A stretch of DNA of 64,000 nucleotides from Flavobacterium tistrianum (GCF_003254545.1 NZ_QJRH01000064.1:124001-188000), one strand, 5' to 3'; shown: positions 42,209-52,087, numbered from the stretch's first letter. Translations and numbers: made by a program. Notes: generated by a model from the sequence alone, not told the origin.

Positions 42209-45200
42209 TTATTTAACCAATAAGTTGATTGTCTTTAGCTGACCATCAGCCAGTTTAAGAACAACAATGTATAAGGCTGTCTGCGAAGGAGCGGTAATTT
42301 GATTTTTGGCTTTTACATTTGAAATAGTCTGCACTAATTTTCCTGCGATGTCATAAATAACTACCTCAGATCCGCTTAGTTGAGATTCGCTAAAATCACA
42401 TTCTAAAGTAAATTCACTTCCTGGTCTAACTGGGTTTGGATAGATTTTGATTTTTTTGCTGAAAACCGTTCCAGTACTTTCAATTGGACATGATTTGATT
42501 GAATTTCCGTTTTTGTCTTTTGCAATTACGTGATAAGTACCGTTTAAAGGTAGTACTTCGCTATAATATTGACGAGTTGCGCCAGAAATGGCTGCTCCGT
42601 TTTTGTACCATTGCCAAGCCACATAATTATTTGATCTATTATCAAAGAATAGAACATTTGCCCATTGCTGTATAACAAGTCCAGATTGGCTTATTTCTAT
42701 TGGTTTCACAACGGCTGTAGCGGCATTATGATTCTGATCACCATTTTGCGTTGCTGTAATGGTAGAATTTCCTGATCCTGTAATATTTAAAGTTGATCCA
42801 GAAATTGTTCCCAACGTTGCATTTGCAATGGCATAAGAAACTGGTAAACTGCTGTCTGTTGTAGCAGTTAAAGTTACGTTGTTTGAATCTGCGCAACCGA
42901 ATTCTAAAGTCTGATTCCAAGTAATGGTTTGGTTTGCTTTAGTAATTTCAAATTCTGCTCCAGTAAATGCAATTACGTAATCTGCACCAGCATTAATTGT
43001 TCCTAGTTTAATGTTATATTTTCCAACATTTTCGCCTGCATCTCTCGAAAGAAAACCTGAAAGTATTGAACTTGTGTCTCCGTTAGCAAAACCTAATGCT
43101 GTATAGTTGAATACAGGATCTGCTGTGCCATAAACTTTTGTATGTCCTGTTGCTGTTATAGTAAGAGTATATTTTTGTGTTGTAAAACTTACTTCATTTC
43201 CATAATTGACAAAACCATTGCTATTTATTGCATACGCTCTAACGTAGTACGTTCTATTCCCTCTTAAACTAGATAAAGAATTTGTAAATGTTCCTAAAGT
43301 TGAAGTAACATTAATTTTAGTATCGGCTGTAGTTGGATTGGTATGTTGAGCATATACAAAACCTACTTCTGTTAAACAAGATCCGCTATCAGTGTTTATT
43401 CCATCAGAAGATGCAGTTCCAGATAAAGATGCACCTGTTGTGGTTATTCCAGATATAACTGCAGTGTTTAAATTAACTGGATTAGCAGGTTGAATTACCT
43501 CAACAGTTGCAGAAGCTGAGCATGAATTAGCATCTGTAACAGTTACAGTGTAAGTTCCAGCTACAAGACCAGTTGCAGTTGCTGCATTTCCACCTGATGG
43601 AGACCAAGAGTAGGAGTAAGCCCCCGTTCCGCCTGTTACACTTACTGTAGCCGATCCGTTATTTCCGTTATGACAAGATACAGCTACAGGAGTTGCAGTT
43701 AAGGTTAAAGGGTCTGGTTCTGTAATGGTAATGGTATTTGTTGTAGAACATGAATTTTCATCTGTAACCGTTACGCTATATATTCCTGCTGTAAGGCCTG
43801 TCGCTGTTGCTGCATTTCCTCCAGACGGAGACCAAGAGTAAGTATAAGCTCCAGTTCCTCCGGTTACAACTACAGATGCTGTACCATTATTGCCTCCGTT
43901 GCAAGACACATTGGTATGTGTGTCTGTTGCTGAAAGTACTGTCGGTTCTGTAATTTGTACAGACTCTGTTACAGAGCATCCGTTTTCATCGGTTACAGTT
44001 ACAGTATAAGTGTTTGGACTTAATCCAGTTGCTGTTGCTGCAGTTCCTCCAGATGGTGACCAAGAGTACGTATAAGTTCCAGTTCCTCCAGAAGGAGTTA
44101 CTGTTGCAGTTCCGTTGCTTGCCTGATTACATAAAACATCTGTTTTGGCTATTGTTGCGGTAAGAGCAGATGGTTCTGTAATAGTTAAGCTTGCCGTAGT
44201 CTGGCATAGGTTGGCATCTTTGACAGTAACTGTATATGTTCCAGCTGCTAAACCAGAAGCAGTTGCGGCAGTTCCGCCAGAAGGTGACCAAGAATAGGTA
44301 TAAAGTCCTGTTCCTCCTGTAACATTTACAGTTGCAGTTCCGTTAGAACCTCCATTGCATGAAACATCAGTTTGAGATGTTGTTGCTATAAGTGCATCAG
44401 GTTCTGTTATGGTAATACTTTGTGTTTTAGAGCATGAGTTAGCATCTGTTACAGTTACAGTGTAAGTTCCTGCTTTAAGGCCAGTTGCAGTAGCTGTTGA
44501 TTGAGCAGGTGTTGTATCCCATGAATACGTATATCCGCCAGTTCCTCCAACTACAGAAACACTTGCAGAACCATTGTTTCCTCCATTGCATGTAACATTT
44601 GTCTTGGCGCCTGGTGTTATTACAATAGCTGATGGTTCATTGATTGTAAAGTTTTTTATAATGGAACATCCATTGCTAGCAATAATTTTTACAGAATAAT
44701 TTCCAGCAGTAAGATTATTTACTGTATCAGTACTTCCTACGTTTGGAGTCCACTCGTAGGTAAACGGTCCAGCAGCTCCTGAAGGAAAAACTGAAGCAGA
44801 CCCAGTGTTTCCACCACTACAAAGTACATCAGTTTGGTCAGTATTAGCGACTAGAGTATTAGTTGTATTGATAGTAACATTTCTTGTAATAGAACAACCA
44901 TTTCCATCTGTGATTTTACAGCTATAATTGCCTGGGGACAAATTAGTAATCACTCTTGTTGTAGCATTTCCTGGAGTCCATAAATATGTGAAATTGCCAA
45001 CACCTCCAGAAGGTATTACCTCAGCTTCTCCACCTGTTGAACAAGTTGCATTTGTTGGAGATATGGTAGCATCTAATACTGAAGGCTCGCCTATAATGAA
45101 AGTTTTCGTAATAGAACATCCATTTTTATCTGTAATTTTACAGTTGTACGTATCAGCAGGAAGTCCTGTAGCTGTAGCGGCACTTCCTCCAGATGGCGAC

Positions 45201-48200
45201 CATACGTAGGTATAGTTCCCAGCTCCTCCAGAAGGAGTTACAGTTGCTGTTCCCGTTGCCCCGCCGTTGCATAAAACATCTGTTTGAGATTGTGTGGCGG
45301 TTAAAACAGGCGGTTGTGTAATTTCAAAAGTATGCGAATCTTGGCAATTATTCTCATCTATTACAGTTACAGTATAATTACCAGCCATAAGACCATTTAT
45401 TGTTGTGTTATGGGATCCAGTACTCCAATTGTAAGTATAAGCACCAGTACCACCTGTGACAGATATCGTAGCAGAACCATTTGATCCTCCATTGCAAGAA
45501 ACATCGTTTTGGCTAGGAGTTATGATAAGCGCAGATGGTTCAGATATGGTAACATTTAATGTTTTTACACATTGGTTCGCATCTTTTACAGTTACAGTAT
45601 AAGTTCCAGCAGAAAGCCCACTTGCAGTGGGAGTTGTTTGGATAGGATTAGTATTCCAAGAGTAAGTATAATTTGGTGTACCACCAGAAGCAATTACCTG
45701 CGCAGTTCCATTAGCTCCACCATAACAAGAAGTATTTGATACAGTGCCTTTCGTAAGCGTAAGAGGAGCTAAAGGTTGTCCTACTGTTACATTTGCAGTA
45801 TTTGAACATAAATTTTCATCCGTTACAGTTACTGTATAAGTTCCTGCGACCAATCCTGTGATAGTAGCAGTATCTGCTCCATTAGACCAAGAGTATGTAT
45901 AGTTGCCAGTTCCTCCACTTGGAGTCGCCGTTGCTTGGCCAGTAGTATCGCCAAAACAAGCTACATCAGCTTTAGACATGATTATACTAATATGATTAAC
46001 AGTTAGAGTTGCATTACTTGAAGTAGCAGCCGGAGTACATGTACCGCTTGCGATAGCTCTATATTTATATCCGTTAAATGTAGCAGGCGCTCCAGTTATA
46101 GTCAAGGTAGAAGTAGTTATACCTGAGTAAGGAAGGGAATTTGCAACATCGACAAATCCTCCGCCTTGACCATTATCTACTTGCCACTTGTATGCTGTTG
46201 CATTTGATGCAGTTACTGAAAAAGTTGTATTGCCGCCAGAGCAAATCGATACTGATGAAGGATTTGATGTAATAGCAGGAGCTGAATTTACAGTAAGACT
46301 TGCACTATTTGAAGTAGCTGGTGGAGTACAGGTTCCAGATGCAACAACTCTATATGAATACCCGTTCATTGCCACTGTTGCTCCAGTTATTGTAAGAGTT
46401 GCGTTAGTTGCTCCAGAATAAGGGGCACCGTTTGTTATATCGACAAATCCTGCACCATCACCTTTGTCTACTTGCCATTGATATCCTGTAGCATTAGAAG
46501 CATTAGCAGTAAAAGTAGTATTAGCTCCTTGACATACAGAGCTTGCAGAAGGCTGTGCTGTTATAGAAGGCGCAGAATTTATTGTTAAGTTTACATTAAA
46601 TGAAGTTGCGGTAGGAGAACATCCTCCTGTCACTACTACTCTATATGCATAGCCACCTAGTTCGGCAGTTGCTCCAGTTATTGTAAGAGTAGAAGTAGTG
46701 ACACCAGAAAATTGAGCATTGTTTGATATGGCGTTGAATCCTGTCCCTTTATCTACATACCATTGGTACCCTGTTGCATTAGATGCGGTAACAGAAAAAG
46801 CTGCATTACCTCCCAAGCAAACAGATGTTGATGATGGGTGCGCTGTTATTGCTGGAGCAGAATTTATTGTCAACAAAGCATTATTAGAAATAGCAGAAAT
46901 ACAAGTTCCTATTCCAGTTGCTATACCTCTATATAAATATCCATTCATTGCAGCTGTTGCTCCAGTTATCGTAAGAGTAGAACTAGTGACACCAGAATAA
47001 GGAGCACTATTTGGGACATCATTAAATCCTCCTCCTTGATCTACTTGCCATTTGTATCCAGTGGCATTAGATGCAGTTATACTAAAAGTAGTATTGGCAC
47101 CTATACAAATTGTACTTGAAGAAGGCTCTGATGTGATGGCAGGAAGTGGATTTACCGTTCCTGATAGTGCTACATTTTTTGTTGGTATTCCTGTAGAAGA
47201 AATAACTAAATTTCCAGAAGGTGTTCCTGTAGCAGTTGCTGCTAGACGCACATATATGGTTCTGTTTATATTACCTGAAGAAGGTGTTAATGATAAATTA
47301 GTAATATAAGTTCCACCAACTGTTGTAGATATCTCATATCCTGTCGGAGGTGATAAATCTAAATTTGACGTTAATTGGCCAGCGGTTAAAACAAAACTTT
47401 GTGGAGGCGAGGCTGTACCAGCACAAGTTGTAAATCCGCTTAGAGAAGCTACACTAGTAGTAGCCCCAGGAGATTCTGCTATTGTAACGGGATACATTAC
47501 AGAGCATCCTCCAGATCCGTTTGGAGTGCTGTCTTTAATAGTTACTACGTAATTTCCTGGAGCGAGTCCAGATGCTGTAGCTGACAAAATACCAGAAGGT
47601 GCCCATTCATAAGTATATGGTGGGGTACCTCCCGATGCTGTAACTGTTGCGGTACCATTGTTTGCTCCATAAGCACTAGGAGTGTTAGTTGCAATCGAAG
47701 GTGAAATTGCAGTTGGCACTGTTAATGTCGCTACATTAGAATTTACAGATCCCGAACCTGTTGCCACACAGCGATACTGATAACCATTCATAGCTGAAGT
47801 TGCTCCTGTAATTGAAAGCGTATTAGTAGTAACACCGGAATAAGGTGCTGTATTTGAGATATTTGTAAACCCGCTTCCTGTGTTAACTTGCCATTGGTAA
47901 CTTGTAGCATTAAGAGCCGTAATTGAGAACGAAGTGTTTGCGCCAGGACATATTGTTTTGTTACTAGGGTGACTGTTTATAATTGGTGTAGTAGCAATAT
48001 AAGTATATCCTGTTGGCAGTGTTTGTGCGGTTATTGCTTTTATCCAGTTTGCTTGAGTCATTAGTGCCGTTCTGGCTGCAGCAGCATTAAGAAATGGAGC
48101 TCCAGTACCATTAAATTTAGCTGATGTTGCTATAGTAGTACTAGATACAGTTCCAACATAAAAGGCACTAGTTCCATTCACGAGTCCAGGAGGAATAGTG

Positions 48201-48808
48201 GAAGAATTTGGCCCCGATGGGCAAGTAGGGGGAGGAGCTTCCCACCCAGCTTCAGTTGTGTTTCCATTACAAAAGGAATAGGAAATTCCAGAAATTAAAG
48301 TTACTCCTCCACCAGTGATTGAACCTCCGCCTCCTTGAAAGGCAATAATTTGATCGCCACCAGCTGATAATGATAATCCAAAAGTAATATTGCTTTCCGC
48401 ACTATTGTATGCTACGGTTCCATTAGTATTTGAAGTAGAAGTGGATGTATCGTACGCAGAAGCGCTTAATCCAGTGATAGTGACTTCTGTTCCAGCAGCG
48501 AGTGCACTTGAGCATGTCCATGTGATAGTACCTTCTGTTGTACTGGTATTGGGAATGGCTAACCAGCCCGATCCAGTATATCCTCTATCTGTAAAACTAA
48601 TTGTTGTAGTTGCGGAAATATCCTTAAGTAAAACAAAGGAAAATGAGTCACTAGAAGTAGGTGGAGTAGGATTAGCATCATATCCTGAAAAGGCAATATC
48701 TCCCGCACTCAAAGTAGTCTGAGAATTACCTAAGTAACTCTGTGTAAATATCCCTAAAAATAAGGCAATATTTAAGATTTTTTTAATTTTAGAGTAAAAA
48801 TGTTTCAT
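42209..48808 (-). CDS. giant T9SS-secreted adhesin with Ig-like and SprB repeats
   Basis: A 2199-residue cell-surface protein. It starts with a signal peptide (ending YLGNSQ) and an N-terminal domain of about 240 residues beginning LSAGDIAFSGYDANP. Five Ig-like repeats of about 85-95 residues follow (each with a C...F(S/T)...ASNAT(G/A)Y(K/Q)W pattern), with one early SprB-like unit (SAYGANNGTATV) after the first. Then come 11 tandem SprB repeats of about 75 residues (C-N-G-G-x-N-G-x-A ... YTYSWSPSGG ... GTYTVTVTD). After these come an Fn3-like segment, an MBG-like domain (HTKVYGTADPVFNY) and a type A sorting tail (KIYPNPVRPGSEF). SprB-type proteins mediate gliding and surface attachment. It forms an operon with a formyltransferase-like gene upstream and the OmpA-like gene downstream. 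Confidence 0.9.
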   Translation of the reverse strand: MKHFYSKIKKILNIALFLGIFTQSYLGNSQTTLSAGDIAFSGYDANPTPPTSSDSFSFVLLKDISATTTISFTDRGYTGSGWLAIPNTSTTEGTITWTCSSALAAGTEVTITGLSASAYDTSTSTSNTNGTVAYNSAESNITFGLSLSAGGDQIIAFQGGGGSITGGGVTLISGISYSFCNGNTTEAGWEAPPPTCPSGPNSSTIPPGLVNGTSAFYVGTVSSTTIATSAKFNGTGAPFLNAAAARTALMTQANWIKAITAQTLPTGYTYIATTPIINSHPSNKTICPGANTSFSITALNATSYQWQVNTGSGFTNISNTAPYSGVTTNTLSITGATSAMNGYQYRCVATGSGSVNSNVATLTVPTAISPSIATNTPSAYGANNGTATVTASGGTPPYTYEWAPSGILSATASGLAPGNYVVTIKDSTPNGSGGCSVMYPVTIAESPGATTSVASLSGFTTCAGTASPPQSFVLTAGQLTSNLDLSPPTGYEISTTVGGTYITNLSLTPSSGNINRTIYVRLAATATGTPSGNLVISSTGIPTKNVALSGTVNPLPAITSEPSSSTICIGANTTFSITASNATGYKWQVDQGGGFNDVPNSAPYSGVTSSTLTITGATAAMNGYLYRGIATGIGTCISAISNNALLTINSAPAITAHPSSTSVCLGGNAAFSVTASNATGYQWYVDKGTGFNAISNNAQFSGVTTSTLTITGATAELGGYAYRVVVTGGCSPTATSFNVNLTINSAPSITAQPSASSVCQGANTTFTANASNATGYQWQVDKGDGAGFVDITNGAPYSGATNATLTITGATVAMNGYSYRVVASGTCTPPATSNSASLTVNSAPAITSNPSSVSICSGGNTTFSVTASNATAYKWQVDNGQGGGFVDVANSLPYSGITTSTLTITGAPATFNGYKYRAIASGTCTPAATSSNATLTVNHISIIMSKADVACFGDTTGQATATPSGGTGNYTYSWSNGADTATITGLVAGTYTVTVTDENLCSNTANVTVGQPLAPLTLTKGTVSNTSCYGGANGTAQVIASGGTPNYTYSWNTNPIQTTPTASGLSAGTYTVTVKDANQCVKTLNVTISEPSALIITPSQNDVSCNGGSNGSATISVTGGTGAYTYNWSTGSHNTTINGLMAGNYTVTVIDENNCQDSHTFEITQPPVLTATQSQTDVLCNGGATGTATVTPSGGAGNYTYVWSPSGGSAATATGLPADTYNCKITDKNGCSITKTFIIGEPSVLDATISPTNATCSTGGEAEVIPSGGVGNFTYLWTPGNATTRVITNLSPGNYSCKITDGNGCSITRNVTINTTNTLVANTDQTDVLCSGGNTGSASVFPSGAAGPFTYEWTPNVGSTDTVNNLTAGNYSVKIIASNGCSIIKNFTINEPSAIVITPGAKTNVTCNGGNNGSASVSVVGGTGGYTYSWDTTPAQSTATATGLKAGTYTVTVTDANSCSKTQSITITEPDALIATTSQTDVSCNGGSNGTATVNVTGGTGLYTYSWSPSGGTAATASGLAAGTYTVTVKDANLCQTTASLTITEPSALTATIAKTDVLCNQASNGTATVTPSGGTGTYTYSWSPSGGTAATATGLSPNTYTVTVTDENGCSVTESVQITEPTVLSATDTHTNVSCNGGNNGTASVVVTGGTGAYTYSWSPSGGNAATATGLTAGIYSVTVTDENSCSTTNTITITEPDPLTLTATPVAVSCHNGNNGSATVSVTGGTGAYSYSWSPSGGNAATATGLVAGTYTVTVTDANSCSASATVEVIQPANPVNLNTAVISGITTTGASLSGTASSDGINTDSGSCLTEVGFVYAQHTNPTTADTKINVTSTLGTFTNSLSSLRGNRTYYVRAYAINSNGFVNYGNEVSFTTQKYTLTITATGHTKVYGTADPVFNYTALGFANGDTSSILSGFLSRDAGENVGKYNIKLGTINAGADYVIAFTGAEFEITKANQTITWNQTLEFGCADSNNVTLTATTDSSLPVSYAIANATLGTISGSTLNITGSGNSTITATQNGDQNHNAATAVVKPIEISQSGLVIQQWANVLFFDNRSNNYVAWQWYKNGAAISGATRQYYSEVLPLNGTYHVIAKDKNGNSIKSCPIESTGTVFSKKIKIYPNPVRPGSEFTLECDFSESQLSGSEVVIYDIAGKLVQTISNVKAKNQITAPSQTALYIVVLKLADGQLKTINLLVK
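43487..45978 (-). repeat. tandem SprB-repeat array (11 units)
   Basis: Within the giant adhesin, 11 consecutive units of about 75 codons share a cysteine near the start, a GG(T/A)GxYTYSW core, an (A/P)GTYTVTVTDxNxC stretch and a closing (I/V)xxP. Neighbouring units toward the C-terminal end (low coordinates) are the most alike, sharing YTYSWSPSGG(T/N)AATATGL. This suggests recent duplication or gene conversion. Long open frames on the opposite strand here are a by-product of the repeats. Confidence 0.88.
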
Positions 48809-48818
48809 AATAAGCTAG

Positions 48819-49760
48819 TTAAATTATAGAGGCAAATTGCTCACCGTTTTTAAGACCAAAAGCGAGCAATTTATGCCCACTCATAAAACCTTCATCGGTA
48901 TAAATAGTATTTATACGTAATTGTGTATTATTATAGCATTGTATAATTAGACCTTTATTTTCATTTATTTCTAATACAGTACCTGGCGCTTTGGTATTGT
49001 CTGAAGTTTCTTGTGTTTGTGAAACTTCCAAAAAGCGAATATTTAAACCATTCCATTGAGTATAAGCCCCCTTATTCCAAGGATTACAAGCATTTACCAA
49101 AGCCTGTATCGATTTAGAATCTTGTTTTTCCCATTGTATGGATACGTCAGTTATGTTTGGTTTTTTATAATATTTAGCTAACGTTTCATCTTGTGAATCT
49201 CCTTTATCATTTAAATTAAGCCTTGTAAAAAGTTCAGGCAATAGATAAGAAGCCAGATAAGATAAATGCGTGCAAAGCATGCCATGAGTTAAATCAGCAT
49301 GAAGTGGAAGTGTTTTCTTTAAAATAATTTTGCCATTATCTATTTCTTTCTCAATGGCATGTACAGAAATTCCAGTTTCATTTTTCTGGCTTCTAATTGA
49401 TTCAAAAATAGGGTCGGCGCCACGCATTTCTGGTAAAAGTCCGTAATGGAAATTATAAAACAAATTTGGGTTCTGATCAATAATTTCATCTGGAACTTTC
49501 CAAGAAAAAGTCATTGTAAAAATATATTTTAAGTGATTTATTTTTAAAATTTCTTTTATTTGAGGTATTAGTTTTGCTTTTTCAAACCAAATTAAATTGA
49601 TGCCCGTGTTTGCGGCAAAAGCAGAACAGAAAGCTTTTACTTCTTCATTTTCGATAGGAACGGCTATTGTATGTAACCTACCGAAGCTATGTAATGTCTG
49701 TATAGCTGGAAATGCCATTCGGTTGTTACATAATACTACTATGTCTCGTATTGGACTCAT
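48819..49760 (-). CDS. formyltransferase-like protein (Fmt/ArnA-N type fold)
   Basis: A protein of 313 residues from MSPIRDIVVL, whose ATG overlaps the preceding gene's stop as ATGA. An ATG 12 bases upstream is also in frame. The N-terminal domain has the formyltransferase core FYNFHYGLLPEMRGADPIF, matching the NxH...LLPxxRGAxP pattern, and later IDNGKII, so the Asn-His-Asp triad seems intact. A C-terminal Fmt_C-like domain (about 200-313) is present. It is not the housekeeping methionyl-tRNA enzyme by context, since it sits between a binding-protein-like gene and a giant adhesin. It may formylate an amino-sugar or peptide amine. The substrate is unknown. Confidence 0.75.
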   Translation of the reverse strand: MSPIRDIVVLCNNRMAFPAIQTLHSFGRLHTIAVPIENEEVKAFCSAFAANTGINLIWFEKAKLIPQIKEILKINHLKYIFTMTFSWKVPDEIIDQNPNLFYNFHYGLLPEMRGADPIFESIRSQKNETGISVHAIEKEIDNGKIILKKTLPLHADLTHGMLCTHLSYLASYLLPELFTRLNLNDKGDSQDETLAKYYKKPNITDVSIQWEKQDSKSIQALVNACNPWNKGAYTQWNGLNIRFLEVSQTQETSDNTKAPGTVLEINENKGLIIQCYNNTQLRINTIYTDEGFMSGHKLLAFGLKNGEQFASII

Positions 49761-50887
49761 GAATCTAAACAAGCATAAGAGTTAAACCATGAATTGGTAG
49801 TAGTGTTTTGAAGCGCCAGAATATGATGATAGAGACGATGGCGTTCTTCTTCCAGATTAGCAACTTCTTTTATATTCGTCAATATGCAATTTTCTGTTTC
49901 TTCATTTTTAGCTACTGTTGCGTAATATATTGGGGCTTCAGAGAATCCAGTATCAGGATTCATATAAACTCTTCCTCTAGGAGAATCAATAACGATATTA
50001 TCTAACGATAGGTCATTTGAGTTAACTATAAATAAGGCAGCTTCCCAGCCTAAAAGAGAAAATACATTGGCCTTGTGCATTTTAATGCCATTTAAGGTCG
50101 TATTAAAAACGTCATTCTCTTTAGAGATTATATTCGTTGACCACGGTACAGCACAACTCCAATCATATTGAGGATAAGGAATTTTAGACAGCCAGATTTC
50201 TTCAGCAGTAAAACCGCTTCCATAAGTTTTGCTTGATGCAAGATTTTTTAATTTAGCAGATTCTCTAAAAAAATCTTCCGCCATATCGCCACAAAATGAT
50301 GCTAAAATAGTTGTGTTATTATTATTTTCAAGAAACTCTTCTAATGGTCCCAAATTAAAGTCAGATCTTTGAAGAGCAGTCACATGATTGTACGTAATTT
50401 TCGCCCCCTTGTCTTCAATTGCAGTAGCAAAAGAATAGGAAGGACGATAACCTGCATCGTAGAAAGAACAGGTTATAGCAAAATTATTTTGTCCATCTTC
50501 AATAGCTTTATTTACTATTGCACGTGAACATAAACTACCCTGTAATGAGATAAAATAAACATTGGATAGTTTTTTTTCAGAATTTTGAAAATGATAGCCA
50601 CTGTCCAATACAATAAGCAATTTCCCAGAACTTTCAAAAAGTGGCTGTACGTATTGGGCTGCTTCAGGATTGATGTAAGCAATAATAATATCTACACCAT
50701 TTAACAGCAGTTGTTCACTGCAAGAATAAATGTCTTTATTATTTGCGCCAACACCTATACTAGCTGTTACGATTTCATGTTTATCATCTTGTCCCATTTT
50801 TTTTAATGAATATTTAAAACCATCCATTATATCAAATGACATAGAAGGATAAATAACAGATCTAGGCAAGAGTAAAGCTATTTTCAT
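49757..50887 (-). CDS. periplasmic-binding-protein-fold (type I) protein without signal peptide
   Basis: A 376-residue protein resembling ABC-type substrate-binding proteins of the branched-chain amino acid/LivJ-like class. MKIALLLPRSVIYPSMSFD starts strand 1 of a type I fold, then VDIIIAYINPEAAQYVQPLFES and TILASFCGDMAEDFF follow. There is no signal peptide or lipobox, so it appears cytosolic, unlike a transporter receptor. No ABC permease or ATPase is nearby. It might be a ligand sensor or a carrier for the neighbouring formyltransferase-like enzyme. It overlaps that gene by 4 bases and is preceded by a terminator that separates it from the collar-protein genes. Confidence 0.62.
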   Translation of the reverse strand: MKIALLLPRSVIYPSMSFDIMDGFKYSLKKMGQDDKHEIVTASIGVGANNKDIYSCSEQLLLNGVDIIIAYINPEAAQYVQPLFESSGKLLIVLDSGYHFQNSEKKLSNVYFISLQGSLCSRAIVNKAIEDGQNNFAITCSFYDAGYRPSYSFATAIEDKGAKITYNHVTALQRSDFNLGPLEEFLENNNNTTILASFCGDMAEDFFRESAKLKNLASSKTYGSGFTAEEIWLSKIPYPQYDWSCAVPWSTNIISKENDVFNTTLNGIKMHKANVFSLLGWEAALFIVNSNDLSLDNIVIDSPRGRVYMNPDTGFSEAPIYYATVAKNEETENCILTNIKEVANLEEERHRLYHHILALQNTTTNSWFNSYACLDS

Positions 50888-50911
50888 AAAGATTATTTTT
50901 AAAATAAAAAT

Positions 50912-50936
50912 TACCCATTAGAATATCTAATGGGTA
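50912..50936 (-). terminator. intrinsic terminator after the collar-protein genes
   Basis: TACCCATTAGA and TCTAATGGGTA pair perfectly over 11 bases around a 3-base loop. Read on the minus strand a T-rich tract (TTTTTATTTT) follows. It lies 10 bases after the last collar-protein stop and 25 bases before the next gene's start, so read-through or an internal promoter would be needed for a single transcript. Confidence 0.85.
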
Positions 50937-50946
50937 TAATAAACGG

Positions 50947-51489
50947 TTAGTTTCTTGAGGGAAACACTCCCTGAAGGCATATTATATAATTCATTCCCAA
51001 ATAAGGTTGTTGAACTGAAATAGGTTGATTGTTGCCCGTCAAATTTACTGTTACTGTAGGAACAACAGGTTTTAAAGCCGCATTGGCTGCTTTATTTGAA
51101 TACAAACCTTGTAGGATCGCGAGAGTATTATTTGTTGCTGATGAACTGTCTCCTGTATCTGAGTAGGATGGCATTGCAAAAGATCCGCTTGCACCATGAT
51201 TATGAGCAGGTAGATTAGATAAGAGAGCCGTTACAGAATTACTCCCCATTACAGTACCTAATTGAAATGGTGTAATATTTGCAGGAGTAGTTCCAGTTCC
51301 AGCAGGAATTCTTCCTCTAAAATCAGGCAAGCAAAAAGTGTTAATGCCATTGCCTCCAAATGTTGTTCCTAATAGGCTGAATAAAGCCTGGTTTGTACTT
51401 ATGTTAAGGATTTGACCATAACAAAATGCCCAAGTTTTTGGCGCAAAGTTTGGTGCAAATAAACGAATTTCGGATATTGTTCCTTCCAT
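50947..51489 (-). CDS. phage tail collar domain protein (Mdp-like), paralog 3
   Basis: A 180-residue protein of the microcystin-dependent-protein / tail-collar family. It has EIRLFAPNFAPKTWAFCYGQ at the N-terminus (the collar motif), then NALFSLLGTTFGGNG-like and LPDFRGR, LPAHNH, and a C-terminal NYIICLQGVFPSRN. No signal peptide is present. It shares these motifs with two upstream paralogs and diverges between them. No other phage gene is near. The role in bacteria of chromosomal Mdp trios is unknown. A fibre- or adhesin-associated role is suggested by the neighbouring giant adhesin. Confidence 0.85.
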   Translation of the reverse strand: MEGTISEIRLFAPNFAPKTWAFCYGQILNISTNQALFSLLGTTFGGNGINTFCLPDFRGRIPAGTGTTPANITPFQLGTVMGSNSVTALLSNLPAHNHGASGSFAMPSYSDTGDSSSATNNTLAILQGLYSNKAANAALKPVVPTVTVNLTGNNQPISVQQPYLGMNYIICLQGVFPSRN

Positions 51490-51504
51490 GGTTCCTTTTT
51501 TTAG

Positions 51505-52044
51505 TTAGTTTCTACTTGGAAAAATACCTTGTACACAAATAATATAATTGGTAGCAAGGTATGGTTGAATTATGCTGAAAGGAATAGAACTTCCCGCGTT
51601 TTGAAGTGCCACTGTTGCATTTTCAACTTTTAGATCTGTGTCAAAACCTTGTGTTGAGTAAGCCTGTGGTAGTCCCGCTAATATATTGCCAGTAGGGGAA
51701 GCTAACTCTCCATTTGCGTTATCAGCAGGAATAGCCAATGAACCTGTAGCAATATGTGTATGTGCTGGCATTTGATTAATAGTCATCGTAACATTTTCTG
51801 TACCGCCAATTTGGCCAAGTACTATATTGGGTAATCCTGTACCTTGACCTGTACCTACTGGAACTCTGCCTTGAAGATCAGGTAGTTTAAATGTATTTTC
51901 ACCATCACCGCCATATGTAGTGCCAAGTAAAGCATAAAGTGCGTCGTTGTTAGCAATGTCTATTGTTGCTCCATTGCAAAAAGCCCAACCTCTTGGAGCA
52001 AAATTCCCTCCAAATAAGCGGATCTCTCCTAAATATCCTTCCAT
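51505..52044 (-). CDS. phage tail collar domain protein (Mdp-like), paralog 2
   Basis: A 179-residue member of the same family, starting MEGYLGEIRLFGGNFAPRGW. This is the most canonical of the three (AFCNGATIDI...ALYALLGTTYGGDG, KLPDLQGRVPVGTGQG, MPAHTH). It ends NYIICVQGIFPSRN like its neighbours. It lies 15 bases upstream of paralog 3 and 43 bases downstream of paralog 1, so the three form one transcription unit. No export signal. Confidence 0.86.
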   Translation of the reverse strand: MEGYLGEIRLFGGNFAPRGWAFCNGATIDIANNDALYALLGTTYGGDGENTFKLPDLQGRVPVGTGQGTGLPNIVLGQIGGTENVTMTINQMPAHTHIATGSLAIPADNANGELASPTGNILAGLPQAYSTQGFDTDLKVENATVALQNAGSSIPFSIIQPYLATNYIICVQGIFPSRN

Positions 52045-52087
52045 TATATACTTTTTTTTAGGTTATAAATTGTTTGTCTTTTGAAGA

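Noticed and set aside
44928..48722. Several open frames of 77-110 codons on the plus strand opposite the giant adhesin gene
   Set aside because: They are spaced like the repeats of the adhesin, have similar repetitive sequences to each other, and arise because the repeat DNA lacks stops in that antisense frame.
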